Source of the DNA: CAYOKT01 sp964404605
GTDB taxonomy: Bacteria; Electryoneota; Electryoneia; Electryoneales; Electryoneaceae
Length of the DNA stretch: 22,741 nucleotides
NCBI GenBank assembly: GCA_964404605.1
Contig: CAYOKT010000045.1
Span: forward strand, 1 to 22,741
Reading direction: 5' to 3'
Position 1 is the first letter of the stretch; each line of letters begins with the position of its first letter. The notes beneath the pieces were generated by a model. That model was not told the origin of the DNA and did not search any database. It saw only the letters and a list, made by a program, of their open reading frames with translations. Of this stretch, positions 7,610 to 16,352 are shown one piece after another. The position numbers were made by a program, and so were the translations under genes.

Positions 7610-8805
7610 TTCGGCAGTACCATGCGAATGGTTGTCCCGTGCCCCGGCTGGCTGTCAAGAACGTACAGGCGCCCGCCGTGCATCTCCTCGACGATGCGCC
7701 GGGCGAGGCTCAGCCCGAGGCCCCAGCCCCGCTGCTTCGTCGTATAGCCCGGCCGGAAAATGGTTTGGTGGTCCCGCACCGGGATCCCCACCCCGCTGTC
7801 GGTCACATCCACGTACACGGACCCATTCAGGGTGCCGCTGTGCAGGATGACCTCCCCCTCGCCGCCCATGGCCTGCGCCGCGTTGCGGATGAGGTTCTCC
7901 AGCACCCAGCCGATCAGGTCGCGCTGCATCGGAGCCTCGCCCGCGCCCTCATCCTCGCAGAGGATCCTCACCCCGGTGCCGACACGGCCGCGCATGTAGG
8001 CGGCGGCCCCCTCGACCACCTCCGCCAGCGGCGCGGGGCTCAGCTCCTCGCGCGCGCCGATCTTGGAGAAGCGCACCGCGATGCGTTCCAGGCGCGCCAC
8101 ATCCTGGCGCATCTTCTCCGCCGCCTCCCCGCCCTGCTCGCCGAGCACCTCCAGCCAGCCCATCAGGGAGGAGATCGGGGTGCCGAGCTGATGCGCCGTC
8201 TCCCGCGCCATCCCGACCCACACCGAGCGCTCTTCCGCCCGGCGGATGGTGCGGAACCCGATGTATCCGACGAGGACATACAGCGCCACCGCGATCACGC
8301 TGGTGATCGTCGTCATCCGCAGCAACCGCACCAGGGCCGGATCGCCGTAATGAAAGTAATCGATCACCCCGGGCAGCGTCTCGATGGGGATCGGCTCGTT
8401 CCCCTGGCGGTCCATCTGCTCGACGAGGCGCCGGACCTTTTCCAGGGCGGCCGCGGTGGTGTCGGCCGGGTCCACGGGGAGATTCTTCCACAGCTTGGGG
8501 TTCCCCTCCCCATCGGTCAGCACGATGGGAAAGTCGATCCCCTGGACCGCGTCGTAGGCCAGCTCCGGGTTGTCGGACAGCAGGAGGCTGCGGTAATAAC
8601 GCACCGAGAGGGCGAGATAGGAGCGGGAGGAATCGCGCACCTGGCGGACCAGCAGGTGGGTGGAGAAGAACACCGCCGCCGCGAGCAGCACCGCCCCGAG
8701 AAACAGGAACGCCTTGAACAGCCCCGCGCGCCGGAGCTGGTCCGGCCGCCCGCCGAGCGGGAGCCGCGGCGCCCGCCTCGGTTTCGCTTTCTCTCCGTCC
8801 GCCAT
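7606..8805 (-). CDS. Membrane sensor histidine kinase, PorY-like
   Basis: 399 aa from the ATG at 8805; the open frame continues upstream but that part is low-complexity Arg/Gly. Two membrane helices (about 29-50 and 165-184) enclose a periplasmic or extracytoplasmic sensor of about 115 residues. Phospho-acceptor His205 lies in the H-box WVGMARETAHQLGTP, a form I associate with PorY-type kinases of Bacteroidota. The N-box is ENLIRNAAQ (303-311), G1 is DSGVG (336-340) and G2 is GWGLGLS (360-366), so the ATPase domain looks intact. No response regulator is adjacent; the only REC-domain protein in the window is the PorX-like gene at 17604-19178, in the same co-oriented run. It overlaps nadB by four bases. 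Calling it PorY is inference; histidine kinase is firm. Confidence 0.92.
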   Translation of the reverse strand: MADGEKAKPRRAPRLPLGGRPDQLRRAGLFKAFLFLGAVLLAAAVFFSTHLLVRQVRDSSRSYLALSVRYYRSLLLSDNPELAYDAVQGIDFPIVLTDGEGNPKLWKNLPVDPADTTAAALEKVRRLVEQMDRQGNEPIPIETLPGVIDYFHYGDPALVRLLRMTTITSVIAVALYVLVGYIGFRTIRRAEERSVWVGMARETAHQLGTPISSLMGWLEVLGEQGGEAAEKMRQDVARLERIAVRFSKIGAREELSPAPLAEVVEGAAAYMRGRVGTGVRILCEDEGAGEAPMQRDLIGWVLENLIRNAAQAMGGEGEVILHSGTLNGSVYVDVTDSGVGIPVRDHQTIFRPGYTTKQRGWGLGLSLARRIVEEMHGGRLYVLDSQPGHGTTIRMVLPK

Positions 8806-8838
8806 GATGCTCTTTCGCCTCAAGGGCCGGCAGTGCGG

Positions 8839-8860
8839 GTTGACGCACCCGGGGGTCAAC
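8839..8860. repeat. Inverted repeat in the gap between GT4 and histidine kinase genes
   Basis: Perfect six-base arms GTTGAC and GTCAAC are separated by a ten-base GC-rich centre, about 35 bases upstream of the kinase start. It could be a hairpin or an operator. I found no good -10 box beside it. Confidence 0.35.
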
Positions 8861-8882
8861 AGCCGCTCCGCCGGCACCGCCT

Positions 8883-10259
8883 CTACGGGTTTGCGAGAAC
8901 GTCCCGGTAGATCCGCTCGATCCCGGCGGCGTACTCCGGCACCGTCCTCTGCGGGAGAACGTTCCCGCTCATGCGGGCGACTTCGCCGGGCTGACCGGCG
9001 AGCCTTCGCAGCACCGCCGCCAGCGCCTCCTCGTCCCCGGCGGGGAAGTGCACGCCATCGACCCCGTCCCGCACCAGCTCCGCCGGTCCGCCCACACCGC
9101 TGCAAACGACCGGCACACCGGCCGCGAACGCCTCGACCACCACGCGCCCGAAGCTCTCGAGGCAGACGCTCGGCTGCACCAGCAGGTCGAAGCGGTCGTA
9201 CACCGCGGGGCGCTCCTCCCGGGCGAAGCCCCGCGGATGGAAGCGCACCGCAAGCCCGCGCGCCAGCCGCCTGGCATGAAGATAGTACGCGGCGTCCTCG
9301 AGAGCGGTCATCGTCGGGGAGCCGAACACCTCCAGCGTCGCCGCTCCCGGGGGGAGGCGGCGCAGGGCGCCCAGCAGAACGTGCAGCCCCTTCAGCCAGG
9401 CGATTTTGCCGACGTAACCGAGGCGAAGCGGCAGCGAGGCGGGTTCGCGCACCCGCGCGGTGAACCCGTTCAGCTCCACCGCCTGCGGCACGGTCTGCAC
9501 GCTCCCCTCCTCCAGTCCGGCGAAGCGCTCGAAGCGCCGGGCGAGGTCTTCACTCGGGGCGAGCAGGCGATTCACCCGGCCGAGCGCTTCCCGCACCGCG
9601 CGGTTACGCAGGTGGAACTCCTCTTCGGATTCGAGGCTCAGCGGCGGCTTCACACCGAGCACCCGGCCGGCGGCGCGCGAGGCGACGAGACCCAGGTTCC
9701 TCGGCCTGGTCAGGGCGGCGGCGGCCATGTACCCCAGGGCGGCGGGCTTCGACCACCCGGGCAGGGGGAGCGACTCGCCCAGGCAGCGCAGGCAGTCCCC
9801 GGCGAGATCGGACTCGAAACAGGCGGTGCCGCCGCCGCGCAGGAGGTGGGTGCGCGCGCAGACGAGGCTGTAATCGTGCAGGGTCATCACGACGGGCAGG
9901 CCACGCTCGCGGGCGGCATGCACCAGCGAGAGCGACAGGTTCGCGAGGTGCTGCACATGCACGAGGTCGGGCCGCACGGCCGCGAGGAGATCGCCGAAGC
10001 GCTTCGCGAGGGCGGGGTGGGAGAGGAAGCCGTTGGTCCGGCGGGGATGAAAGTGAACCCGCCAAACCTCGAAACCGCCGAAGGAATCACGACGGAAGGA
10101 GAGCTCGCGGGTTTCACGCCCGCTCTCCCCGGCGATGATCACCGCGCGATGCCCCGCCGCCGCCTGCGCCCGGGCCAGCTCCCAACACGACAGCTCCACC
10201 CCGTGACGGTGGCGGGGCAGGAAGTTGTGCACCAGGTGAACGATGGTCAGGGGTTGCAT
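8883..10259 (-). CDS. GT4-family glycosyltransferase
   Basis: 458 aa. The start at 10259 is chosen because GGAG lies seven bases upstream; a TTG seven codons earlier would place that ribosome site inside the gene. The GT-B fold is visible. The N-terminal acceptor domain has a Gly-His-rich segment (residues 15-20) and a Cys cluster (Cys134, 147, 156, 159). The C-terminal nucleotide-sugar domain starts with GYVGKIAWLKG (281-291). The retaining GT4 motif E-x7-E is Glu368/Glu376, followed by GVPVVCSGVGGPAEL. It transfers a sugar from an activated donor to a growing glycan at the inner membrane face; sugar and acceptor cannot be read from sequence. It follows the sulfotransferase gene by 24 bases and belongs to a glycan cassette with a flippase. 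Confidence 0.92.
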   Translation of the reverse strand: MQPLTIVHLVHNFLPRHRHGVELSCWELARAQAAAGHRAVIIAGESGRETRELSFRRDSFGGFEVWRVHFHPRRTNGFLSHPALAKRFGDLLAAVRPDLVHVQHLANLSLSLVHAARERGLPVVMTLHDYSLVCARTHLLRGGGTACFESDLAGDCLRCLGESLPLPGWSKPAALGYMAAAALTRPRNLGLVASRAAGRVLGVKPPLSLESEEEFHLRNRAVREALGRVNRLLAPSEDLARRFERFAGLEEGSVQTVPQAVELNGFTARVREPASLPLRLGYVGKIAWLKGLHVLLGALRRLPPGAATLEVFGSPTMTALEDAAYYLHARRLARGLAVRFHPRGFAREERPAVYDRFDLLVQPSVCLESFGRVVVEAFAAGVPVVCSGVGGPAELVRDGVDGVHFPAGDEEALAAVLRRLAGQPGEVARMSGNVLPQRTVPEYAAGIERIYRDVLANP

Positions 10260-10283
10260 CGGGTCTCTCCACGGGGACAACGG

Positions 10284-11207
10284 CTATCGATACCCGTAAC
10301 GCGCGGGCAGCGGTCCCGCAATATAGCGGACCCAGCGGCGGGACGAGGGGGCAAGGCGCTCGCGCCATTCTTCATCCGCCCGGACAGCCACCGGGCCGGT
10401 GGCGAAACGGTTCGGGTTGCCGGAGACCATGTGGTCCCGCCCGAGGAGCACCTCGTGCTCCGTGGTGAAGGGTGTCACGGTGCTCTCCCCGAGGAAGCGC
10501 AGGATGTTCTCGACCTCGCCGCGCGGGGAGGCGGCGAAGTCCTCGTAGCGCAGGCGCCGGTAGCGCACCCTGTCCTGGCGGGCGAGGGCTTCGGTGCCGA
10601 GGTTCCACACCGTCCAGAAGAGTGTGCTGACCGCCGGGTGCACCCGGGCCATCTCCCGCCGGCCGGCGACATCGGGCTGCGGCTTTCTCCGCTGCCAGGA
10701 GTAGGCCACCGCCTCCGGGTGACGGACCAGGTGCAGGGTGAAGACCTCGATCTCCGGCAGCCGCCGCAGCAGGTGCCCGTAGGTCGGATACTTGGAGGAA
10801 TCGATGATCACCCGTGCACCCGAGACCTCCGCGACGGCCCGGTAGAGGCGCTGCAGCACGGCGAGGTAGCGCTTCAGGCCCGCCTCCGGCGTTCGCAGGG
10901 AGGCCGCCGGGACCATCCACAGCAGCGAGCCGGTCTTCGTATACCGGTCGCGGAGGCGGATCATCTCGGCGGGATCGACACCACCCATGCCGCCGAAGGC
11001 GCGCTCGAAGACCTCGACCCAGAACGGGCAGTCGCGGAAAGGCGCGCCGCAGCCGCAGGTGCGGTTCTCGAGCAGGTTGCGATCCCACACGGAGCGGAAC
11101 TCGCCGAGGGAGAAGAAGCCCTCACCCTGCCCGAGAATCCGGTCCAGCAGGGTCGTCCCGCTGCGGCCATACCCCGCGATGTAGACCAGTTTCAGCGGAC
11201 CGTTCAT
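10284..11207 (-). CDS. PAPS-dependent sulfotransferase family protein
   Basis: 307 aa from the ATG at 11207; the open frame upstream is antisense-like low complexity overlapping the flippase gene. The 5'-phosphosulfate-binding loop is YGRSGTTLL (13-21) and the 3'-phosphate-binding strand is LVRHPEAVAYSW (160-171), with Arg162 and Ser170 in the usual positions. A CGCG...C segment (Cys51, 53, 60) followed by PFW is typical of one bacterial subgroup. The enzyme would transfer sulfate from PAPS to a hydroxyl or amine, here most likely on a glycan or glycolipid, given its place between a flippase and a GT4 gene. No PAPS-synthesis genes (cysC, cysD, cysN) are in the window. No strong ribosome site is visible before the ATG; a TTG two codons upstream is an alternative. 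Confidence 0.85.
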   Translation of the reverse strand: MNGPLKLVYIAGYGRSGTTLLDRILGQGEGFFSLGEFRSVWDRNLLENRTCGCGAPFRDCPFWVEVFERAFGGMGGVDPAEMIRLRDRYTKTGSLLWMVPAASLRTPEAGLKRYLAVLQRLYRAVAEVSGARVIIDSSKYPTYGHLLRRLPEIEVFTLHLVRHPEAVAYSWQRRKPQPDVAGRREMARVHPAVSTLFWTVWNLGTEALARQDRVRYRRLRYEDFAASPRGEVENILRFLGESTVTPFTTEHEVLLGRDHMVSGNPNRFATGPVAVRADEEWRERLAPSSRRWVRYIAGPLPARYGYR

Positions 11208-11223
11208 CCACAAACCCCCATGC

Positions 11224-11241
11224 CCGCCCCCGGTGGGGCGG
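11224..11241. repeat. GC hairpin in the gap between flippase and sulfotransferase genes
   Basis: An inverted repeat of CCGCCCC and GGGGCGG lies in the 80-base gap, just upstream of the sulfotransferase start. It may attenuate transcription or define an mRNA-processing point within the run. There is no U-tract on the minus strand. Confidence 0.3.
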
Positions 11242-11287
11242 ACTTCTCTTCCACTCGAACCACCCTGCCCCTCTCTTGAAACACTCC

Positions 11288-12709
11288 TCACCCCTCCCGC
11301 CGTTTCCCCCCGAAGAGGGTCGGCTGCAGGTGCAGCACGCGCACCGCGCCGAGGGCGAGCAGCAGGTTCCAGAGGACCATGCTCACCGCCATCGCCGCCG
11401 CGGCCCCCACCATGCCGTACCGGGGGATGAGCACCAGGTTGAGGGTCACGTTCACCACCGCCCCGGCGGCGAAGGCCCGCGCGGCGACCCGTTCCAGCCC
11501 GGTCATGATCAGCAGGGGCGTCACCGAGCCGAAAACCGCCACGGTGAGATGGGCGCAGGCGAGAATGACCAGCACCGGGCCGCCGCGGACGAACTCCGGC
11601 CCGAACAGGCCCAGGAAGGGGACCCGGAAGAAGATGAGCGCCGCGGCGAGGGGCAGGGAGAGGAGAAAGGTCCACCGCGCCGCGCGGGTGAGCACTCGCT
11701 GCAGCCGCTCCCGCTCGCCCCGGGCGTGCATCGCCGCCACGGCCGGGGCGACGGCGGCGTTCATCGCGAAGAGAACGTAGTTGATCAGGGTGGCGCCCCG
11801 GTTCGCCACCGTGTACACCCCCGCCTCCGAGGCGCTGCGCATCGCGCCGAGCATCAACAGGTCGATGCGGGCGTTGGTCGCCTGCATCACGCCGATGAAG
11901 ACCAGGGGCGGGATGCTCGCCATCCACACCCGGGTTTCATAGGCCGGGGCGACGGTGCGCACCTCGCCGGGAAGGTAGCGCCGGAGGAGACCCATCGCCC
12001 ACAAGGCCCCGGCAAGGGTCGCGCCGACCATGAGGAGAACGGCGAGGTCGGGGTTGAACCGCCGGCCGAGCAGCAGCGCCGACAAGGCCGCCGCCGCGAG
12101 AAAGAGCCCCGGTTGCACGAGGGTCTCCGGCACCTGCGCCCGCGCCACGCGCTCCAGTCCCAGCACCGCGGAGGCGCGGAGACGCAACAGGGCGAAGGCC
12201 GGAAGCATCGGGAGGGCGAACCACAGCGCCCGGCGGAGCGGGGCCTCGAGCCCGTGATAGAGGGTAATCCACGCGACGAGCAGCAGGGCGAAGAGAAGCG
12301 AGGCGGCCAGCACCGCCACGGTCGAGAAGCGGAGCAGACCGCGCAGCGTCGCCCATTTCCCTTGAGCACGGCAGGCCGCCACCTGCCGGACGGTCAGCCG
12401 TTCGAGACCGAGCAGGGAGAGGACGACGAGGAATTGCATCCAGCCGATGGCGTAGGCGTAGGCGCCGTACCCGGCGGCGCCGAGGGTGCGCGAGAGAAGC
12501 AGGCTGATGGCGAGCAGGAGAACGCTGGTGATGATGCGCAGGCCGAAGGTCCCCGCCGCTCCCCGGGCGATGGTCCCGGTGACGATGTTCGCCGCATCGG
12601 CGCCGATCAGCCGCCGCAGGAGGGCCGGCAGCCCCCGCTCCTCCGGGGCTCCGCTCCCCGGCCCGCGGGCCGCGCCGCCGGTCCCGGCCCCGCCATCGGT
12701 TCCGTTCAC
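11288..12709 (-). CDS. Oligosaccharide flippase family membrane protein (Wzx/MOP type)
   Basis: 473 aa starting at GTG 12709, which overlaps the stop of the YfhO-family gene by four bases. A Gly-rich cytoplasmic tail (1-25) is followed by about twelve to fourteen hydrophobic helices. The segment after helix 2 (SLLLSRTLGAAGYGAYAYA, near 70-90) and the late segment VNVTLNLVLIPRYGMVGAA (near 420-445) are hallmarks of polysaccharide exporters of the MOP superfamily. The role would be moving lipid-linked sugar units across the inner membrane. Neighbouring YfhO, sulfotransferase and GT4 genes support this. A murein-lipid flippase (MurJ) is less likely because the conserved late-helix pattern is of Wzx type. 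Substrate unknown. Confidence 0.9.
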   Translation of the reverse strand: MNGTDGGAGTGGAARGPGSGAPEERGLPALLRRLIGADAANIVTGTIARGAAGTFGLRIITSVLLLAISLLLSRTLGAAGYGAYAYAIGWMQFLVVLSLLGLERLTVRQVAACRAQGKWATLRGLLRFSTVAVLAASLLFALLLVAWITLYHGLEAPLRRALWFALPMLPAFALLRLRASAVLGLERVARAQVPETLVQPGLFLAAAALSALLLGRRFNPDLAVLLMVGATLAGALWAMGLLRRYLPGEVRTVAPAYETRVWMASIPPLVFIGVMQATNARIDLLMLGAMRSASEAGVYTVANRGATLINYVLFAMNAAVAPAVAAMHARGERERLQRVLTRAARWTFLLSLPLAAALIFFRVPFLGLFGPEFVRGGPVLVILACAHLTVAVFGSVTPLLIMTGLERVAARAFAAGAVVNVTLNLVLIPRYGMVGAAAAMAVSMVLWNLLLALGAVRVLHLQPTLFGGKRREG

Positions 12710-15309
12710 GCCCCGCCCGTCCCGGCCTTGCGCCGTTCACGCCAGACTCCCCAGGCGAGGAGAAGCAGGACGAGCACGAACGCCGCGCCGCTGACCCGGA
12801 ACCCGGCGCGCACCTCGGGCGGGTCGAAGCGCATCGTCACCTCGTGTTCCCCCGCCGGGACCCAGACGCCGCGCAGGGCGTAATCGGTGCGGAGGATGGG
12901 CACCTCTTCCCCGTCGAGTTCCGCCGTCCACCCCTGGGGATAGTACACGTCGGAGACCACGAGCAGCGCCGGGCGGTCGGTGAAACAGCGGACCACGAGC
13001 GAGTGCGCCTGGTAGGTGTCCGCGGGCATCTTCACCCACCGCTCCCAGCGCGCGGTGTCCGGGGCGACCGGACCCGGAACCAGTCCGGAAGCGGCGACCT
13101 CGCCGTTGTCGAGCACGATCGCCACGCTGTCCACGGGGAACCCGGGCTCGGCGAGGCGGTCCATCACGCTGAGCGGGTCCTGCTGCACCTCCACCGCCGA
13201 GGCGAAGAAGGCCCGGGGGAGCGCGTAGGGGTTGTCATGGACGACCACCCGCCCCGCACGGTCGGCATGGATCGGCCGGAACGGCGGAGGCAGGCGGCCC
13301 GGGGCGACGATGTACTTCGCGTTCAGCAGCCCGGCGATCCGCCAGTCCGGCAAGGCCCCCTCGTCCGGCATCAGGGCGTAATCGAGAAGATCCTGGTAGA
13401 CCCGCAGCTTGGTCGCCGCATATCCCCCGAGGCTGGGGATGAAATTGCGCATCCAGCGGTTGCTCTGGAAGAGGTTGCCCACGGCGAAGATGCGCTCCGG
13501 CTCCTCCGCCGCTGCGAGTCGTTCCCGCAGGAAGCGCGCCGTCTCGGTGGATCGCGTCACCCGCCGCAACATCTCACCCGGCACCGGGTGGAGGAAACGC
13601 TTGTCCAGCGCGACCAGCTCCAGGGCGCAGACGAACACGGTCCAGGCGACGAGCGCGCCGGCGGCCCACTTCACCCCCCGGCGCACGGTCGCGGCGGCAT
13701 AGCCCACCGCGCCGAAGGAGAACAGGACCAGCGAGGTGGCCAGCAGGCTCTTGCGGAACAGCTCCCAGCGCAACTGGACGAGCACCGCCGCCTGCTGCGA
13801 ACCGTACGCATCCAGTTCCCCGGCCTTGAGGAACCAGCCGGAGGAGACGCCCGGTCCCCTGCCCCCCACGGCCGCGGCGAGCAGGCCGGCGGCCGAGACG
13901 AGGAGCACGGCGAGGAAGAAGCGTTTCCACCTTCTCCGCGCGGGCGGTTCGGCCTCCCGCAGCCTCCGCCACACCTCCGCGAGGCCATAGCCCGCCAGCG
14001 CCGCCACCCCCACGGCGGTGACCGCCAGCGCCATCGAGGGGACGCGGAACTTGTTGAAATAGGGCAGCAGCTTGAACATCGGCGCGAAGAGAACGGGCAG
14101 GTACTTGCCGAAGGAGACCACCCAGGCGAGAAACGCGGCGATGGCGAGCACGCGCACCATCCTCTCCCGCCGCCAGAGGAGAACCGTCGCCATCCCCGCA
14201 AGCAGCAACGGGATGATGCCCATGTAGAGCGAACTCGTGGTGAAGGGCATCCAACCCCAGTAGAGGTTGTATTCCTGCACCGTATCGGGGTTGAGCCCGC
14301 GGTCCGGGGGCCGGCTCCCCCCGAGGCCGAAGAGGCCGGGCACGAGGAACTGGAGGCTCTCCACCGGCTGCAGCGACCAGTTGGTGGCATACTCCCAGTC
14401 GAGGCCGGGCTTCTGCTGCTGGGCCTTCAACGGCGGCGCGCCGCGGATGGAGTACTTGCTGAACACCTGCACCGGCAGGTAGACGTAAGCCGACAACAGA
14501 AAGGCGAGGGCGATTCCGCCCGCCCAGGCGCCCCCGCCCCGCAGGGCGGTCATCGCCCGGCGCGGCAGGCGGGCGAGAACCCACACCAGGGCGTACCCCC
14601 CGGAGACGAGGAGCGAGTAATAGGCGATCTGCACGTGCATCGCGAGGAGCTGCATCCCCGCGCCGAGGGCGAGCAGGGCGATGTCGATGACACGCCGCCG
14701 CTCCAGCGCCCGGTGGGTGAGCAGCAGCACCAGGGGGATGAAGATGATCGTCCAGTGCTTCGAGCCGTGCCCCGCCTCGGCCAGCGAAACGTTGTAGGGG
14801 TTGAGCAGAAAGACCACCCCGCCGAGCAGCGCGCCCCAGACCGGCACGCCCATCCCGCGCAGAAACAGGTAGAGGAAGATGCCGCCGAGGAAGTAGTAGA
14901 AGATGTGGTCGGCCATCTGGTGCGTGCCGAAAAGGAACTTCAGCCCGTTGGCGACATGGCGGGTGATGTTGTAGTAGGCATGGGGGTGATAGGCGAGGGA
15001 GCCGTAGGTGGGGAAGCCGCAGAAGACATAGGGATTCCACAGCGGGAGCGTCTCTTCCCGGGCTTCGATGGCCCGTCCCGCGGTGCCCCAGGCACGGGCG
15101 GCGACGGCGTCGCCCCCGGCGGAAAACACCGTATCACGGGTGATGAAGGGCCAGAAGAGGATCAGGGTCAACAGGTAGAGCACCGCGACCGCCGCGGCTT
15201 CGCGCAGCCACCTGGGTCGCTTTCCGCTCCGCCCCGGGGGGGACGTTTCCGTCCCGGTCCTCCGCCCTTTACCGCCCCGTGCGCCGGGGGCACCCCGCTT
15301 CTTCGCCAT
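12706..15309 (-). CDS. YfhO-family multi-pass membrane protein, probable GT-C glycosyltransferase
   Basis: 867 aa from the ATG at 15309 (GGGAG nine bases upstream); a GTG at 15327 would add six residues and has a poorer ribosome site. The N-terminal 38 residues are strongly basic and Gly-rich. About a dozen membrane helices follow, then an extracytoplasmic beta-rich C-terminal domain containing DVYYPQGWTAELDG, the segment typical of YfhO proteins, and a last helix before a basic tail. The acidic residues in the first external loop (TRD and GGD near 58-67) are where GT-C enzymes place catalytic acids. YfhO in Firmicutes takes part in glycosylating teichoic acid from a lipid-linked sugar; here it probably decorates another envelope glycan. 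It overlaps the flippase start by four bases. Confidence 0.88.
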   Translation of the reverse strand: MAKKRGAPGARGGKGRRTGTETSPPGRSGKRPRWLREAAAVAVLYLLTLILFWPFITRDTVFSAGGDAVAARAWGTAGRAIEAREETLPLWNPYVFCGFPTYGSLAYHPHAYYNITRHVANGLKFLFGTHQMADHIFYYFLGGIFLYLFLRGMGVPVWGALLGGVVFLLNPYNVSLAEAGHGSKHWTIIFIPLVLLLTHRALERRRVIDIALLALGAGMQLLAMHVQIAYYSLLVSGGYALVWVLARLPRRAMTALRGGGAWAGGIALAFLLSAYVYLPVQVFSKYSIRGAPPLKAQQQKPGLDWEYATNWSLQPVESLQFLVPGLFGLGGSRPPDRGLNPDTVQEYNLYWGWMPFTTSSLYMGIIPLLLAGMATVLLWRRERMVRVLAIAAFLAWVVSFGKYLPVLFAPMFKLLPYFNKFRVPSMALAVTAVGVAALAGYGLAEVWRRLREAEPPARRRWKRFFLAVLLVSAAGLLAAAVGGRGPGVSSGWFLKAGELDAYGSQQAAVLVQLRWELFRKSLLATSLVLFSFGAVGYAAATVRRGVKWAAGALVAWTVFVCALELVALDKRFLHPVPGEMLRRVTRSTETARFLRERLAAAEEPERIFAVGNLFQSNRWMRNFIPSLGGYAATKLRVYQDLLDYALMPDEGALPDWRIAGLLNAKYIVAPGRLPPPFRPIHADRAGRVVVHDNPYALPRAFFASAVEVQQDPLSVMDRLAEPGFPVDSVAIVLDNGEVAASGLVPGPVAPDTARWERWVKMPADTYQAHSLVVRCFTDRPALLVVSDVYYPQGWTAELDGEEVPILRTDYALRGVWVPAGEHEVTMRFDPPEVRAGFRVSGAAFVLVLLLLAWGVWRERRKAGTGGA

Positions 15310-15356
15310 CTTCTCCCGCTCCCGCACCCGGTTGACCCGCTCCCCGCCGCCGAACT

Positions 15357-16175
15357 TCAGCGGCTCGCGGAGACGCCGTATCCTTCGGTACTCATCCCCT
15401 CGACGCCGCGCACCCGCTCGAAGATCTGCTGCAACCGCGCGCGGAGCTCATCGGCCGTCATCCCGCGATCGAGGAACTCCCCCCGGTAGGCGAGGGAGAT
15501 CTGGCCGGTTTCCTCGCTGACGACGACCACCGCCGCATCGGACTCCTCGGTAATCCCGAGCCCCGCGCGGTGACGCGTGCCGAGGCTTGGGTCGATGTTC
15601 GGGTTCTGGGTCAGCGGGAGGATGCAGCGCGCCGCCTCGATGATGTTGCCGTTGATCACGATGGCGCCGTCGTGCAGCGGGGTGCGGGGGAAGAAGATGC
15701 TGACGATCAGCTCGGCGGTGGCCTCCGCTTGCAGTTTCACCCCGCTCTCGATGACCGCCCGCAGCCCCATGTCCCGCTGGAGCACGAACAACCCGCCGTA
15801 ACGCCGGCGGGAGAGATCCTCCGCCGCCTTGGCGATCTCGTCGATCACCCGCGTCGTCTTCATCCGGAACAGGCGTCGCACCAGCCGCCCCTGCCCGAGC
15901 TGGATCAGCAGCCGCCGCAGTTCCGGCTGGAAGAGGATGACGAAGGCGATGACCCACACCTGCGCGATGGACTGCACCAGCCAGGTCATCTCCTTCATCC
16001 CCAGCGCCCCGACCACGAAGCTGACCACGAGGATCAGCAACAGGCCGACGAACATCTGCGAGGCGCGCGTGCCGCGCATGATGTCGTACAGCTTGTAGAA
16101 GACGTACGTGACCAGCAGAATGTCGATCAGGTCGATGAGGGTGAAGGAGAGAAACCCAAAGCGAAACAGTTCCAT
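15357..16175 (-). CDS. cdaA: Diadenylate cyclase, membrane-bound CdaA type
   Basis: 272 aa from the ATG at 16175, preceded by GGGGAG; the longer frame adds 36 residues with no membrane or domain character. Three N-terminal helices (about 12-30, 42-60, 64-85) are followed by the DAC (DisA_N) domain, about 105-260. The two catalytic motifs are present: DGA (169-171) and GTRHRAG (199-205). It joins two ATP molecules into cyclic di-AMP at the inner membrane. In Firmicutes cdaA is followed by ybbR-like cdaR and glmM; here neither is present and the next gene is YfhO-like, 47 bases away. No classical c-di-AMP phosphodiesterase (GdpP, PgpH) is in the window, but a PorX-like phosphodiesterase gene lies three genes upstream in the same run. 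Confidence 0.95.
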   Translation of the reverse strand: MELFRFGFLSFTLIDLIDILLVTYVFYKLYDIMRGTRASQMFVGLLLILVVSFVVGALGMKEMTWLVQSIAQVWVIAFVILFQPELRRLLIQLGQGRLVRRLFRMKTTRVIDEIAKAAEDLSRRRYGGLFVLQRDMGLRAVIESGVKLQAEATAELIVSIFFPRTPLHDGAIVINGNIIEAARCILPLTQNPNIDPSLGTRHRAGLGITEESDAAVVVVSEETGQISLAYRGEFLDRGMTADELRARLQQIFERVRGVEGMSTEGYGVSASR

Positions 16176-16277
16176 GATCTCCCCAGGCGGACGGGACACA
16201 AGGTAGGGTCTCCGCGCCCCGGAGGCAAAAGGGAGCGCGCGTTTGCCCGATTTCGGGACGGCGTGGCAGGGTTGTAG

Positions 16278-16297
16278 GGGCACGGCGCGCCGTGCCC
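16278..16297. repeat. Perfect 20-bp palindrome in the tsaB-cdaA gap
   Basis: GGGCACGGCG is immediately followed by its reverse complement. It sits in a 177-base gap, the longest in the minus-strand run, so it could be a terminator-like hairpin or mark a transcription break before cdaA. The preceding GTAGG and overall form resemble a palindromic element that recurs in many high-GC genomes. Confidence 0.65.
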
Positions 16298-16320
16298 ATA
16301 TTACCCCGAGAAACAGGAGT

Positions 16321-16343
16321 CGTGGCAGTCGCTCCCGGGTTAC
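16321..16343 (+). repeat. Dispersed intergenic repeat, copy 2
   Basis: Matches 5958-5980 at 20 of 23 positions, same orientation, core GCTCCCGGG. It lies just past the tsaB stop and about 24 bases right of the palindrome at 16278-16297. Confidence 0.55.
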
Positions 16344-16352
16344 AGTTGCATG

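Noticed and set aside
7606..9105. Longer histidine kinase starting at 9105
   Set aside because: The extra 100 residues are Arg/Gly/Ala low complexity antisense-like sequence overlapping the GT4 gene; the ATG at 8805 gives the normal cytoplasmic tail and first membrane helix.
9048..11279. 743-codon plus-strand frame antisense to the GT4 and sulfotransferase genes
   Set aside because: Same low-complexity shadow pattern; both real genes are on the minus strand with family motifs and ribosome sites.
12844..15489. 881-codon open frame on the plus strand antisense to the YfhO and cdaA genes
   Set aside because: Composition is Arg/His/Gly/Pro/Glu-rich with no domain, and the opposite strand carries a clear conserved membrane protein. 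Long antisense frames are expected at this GC content.
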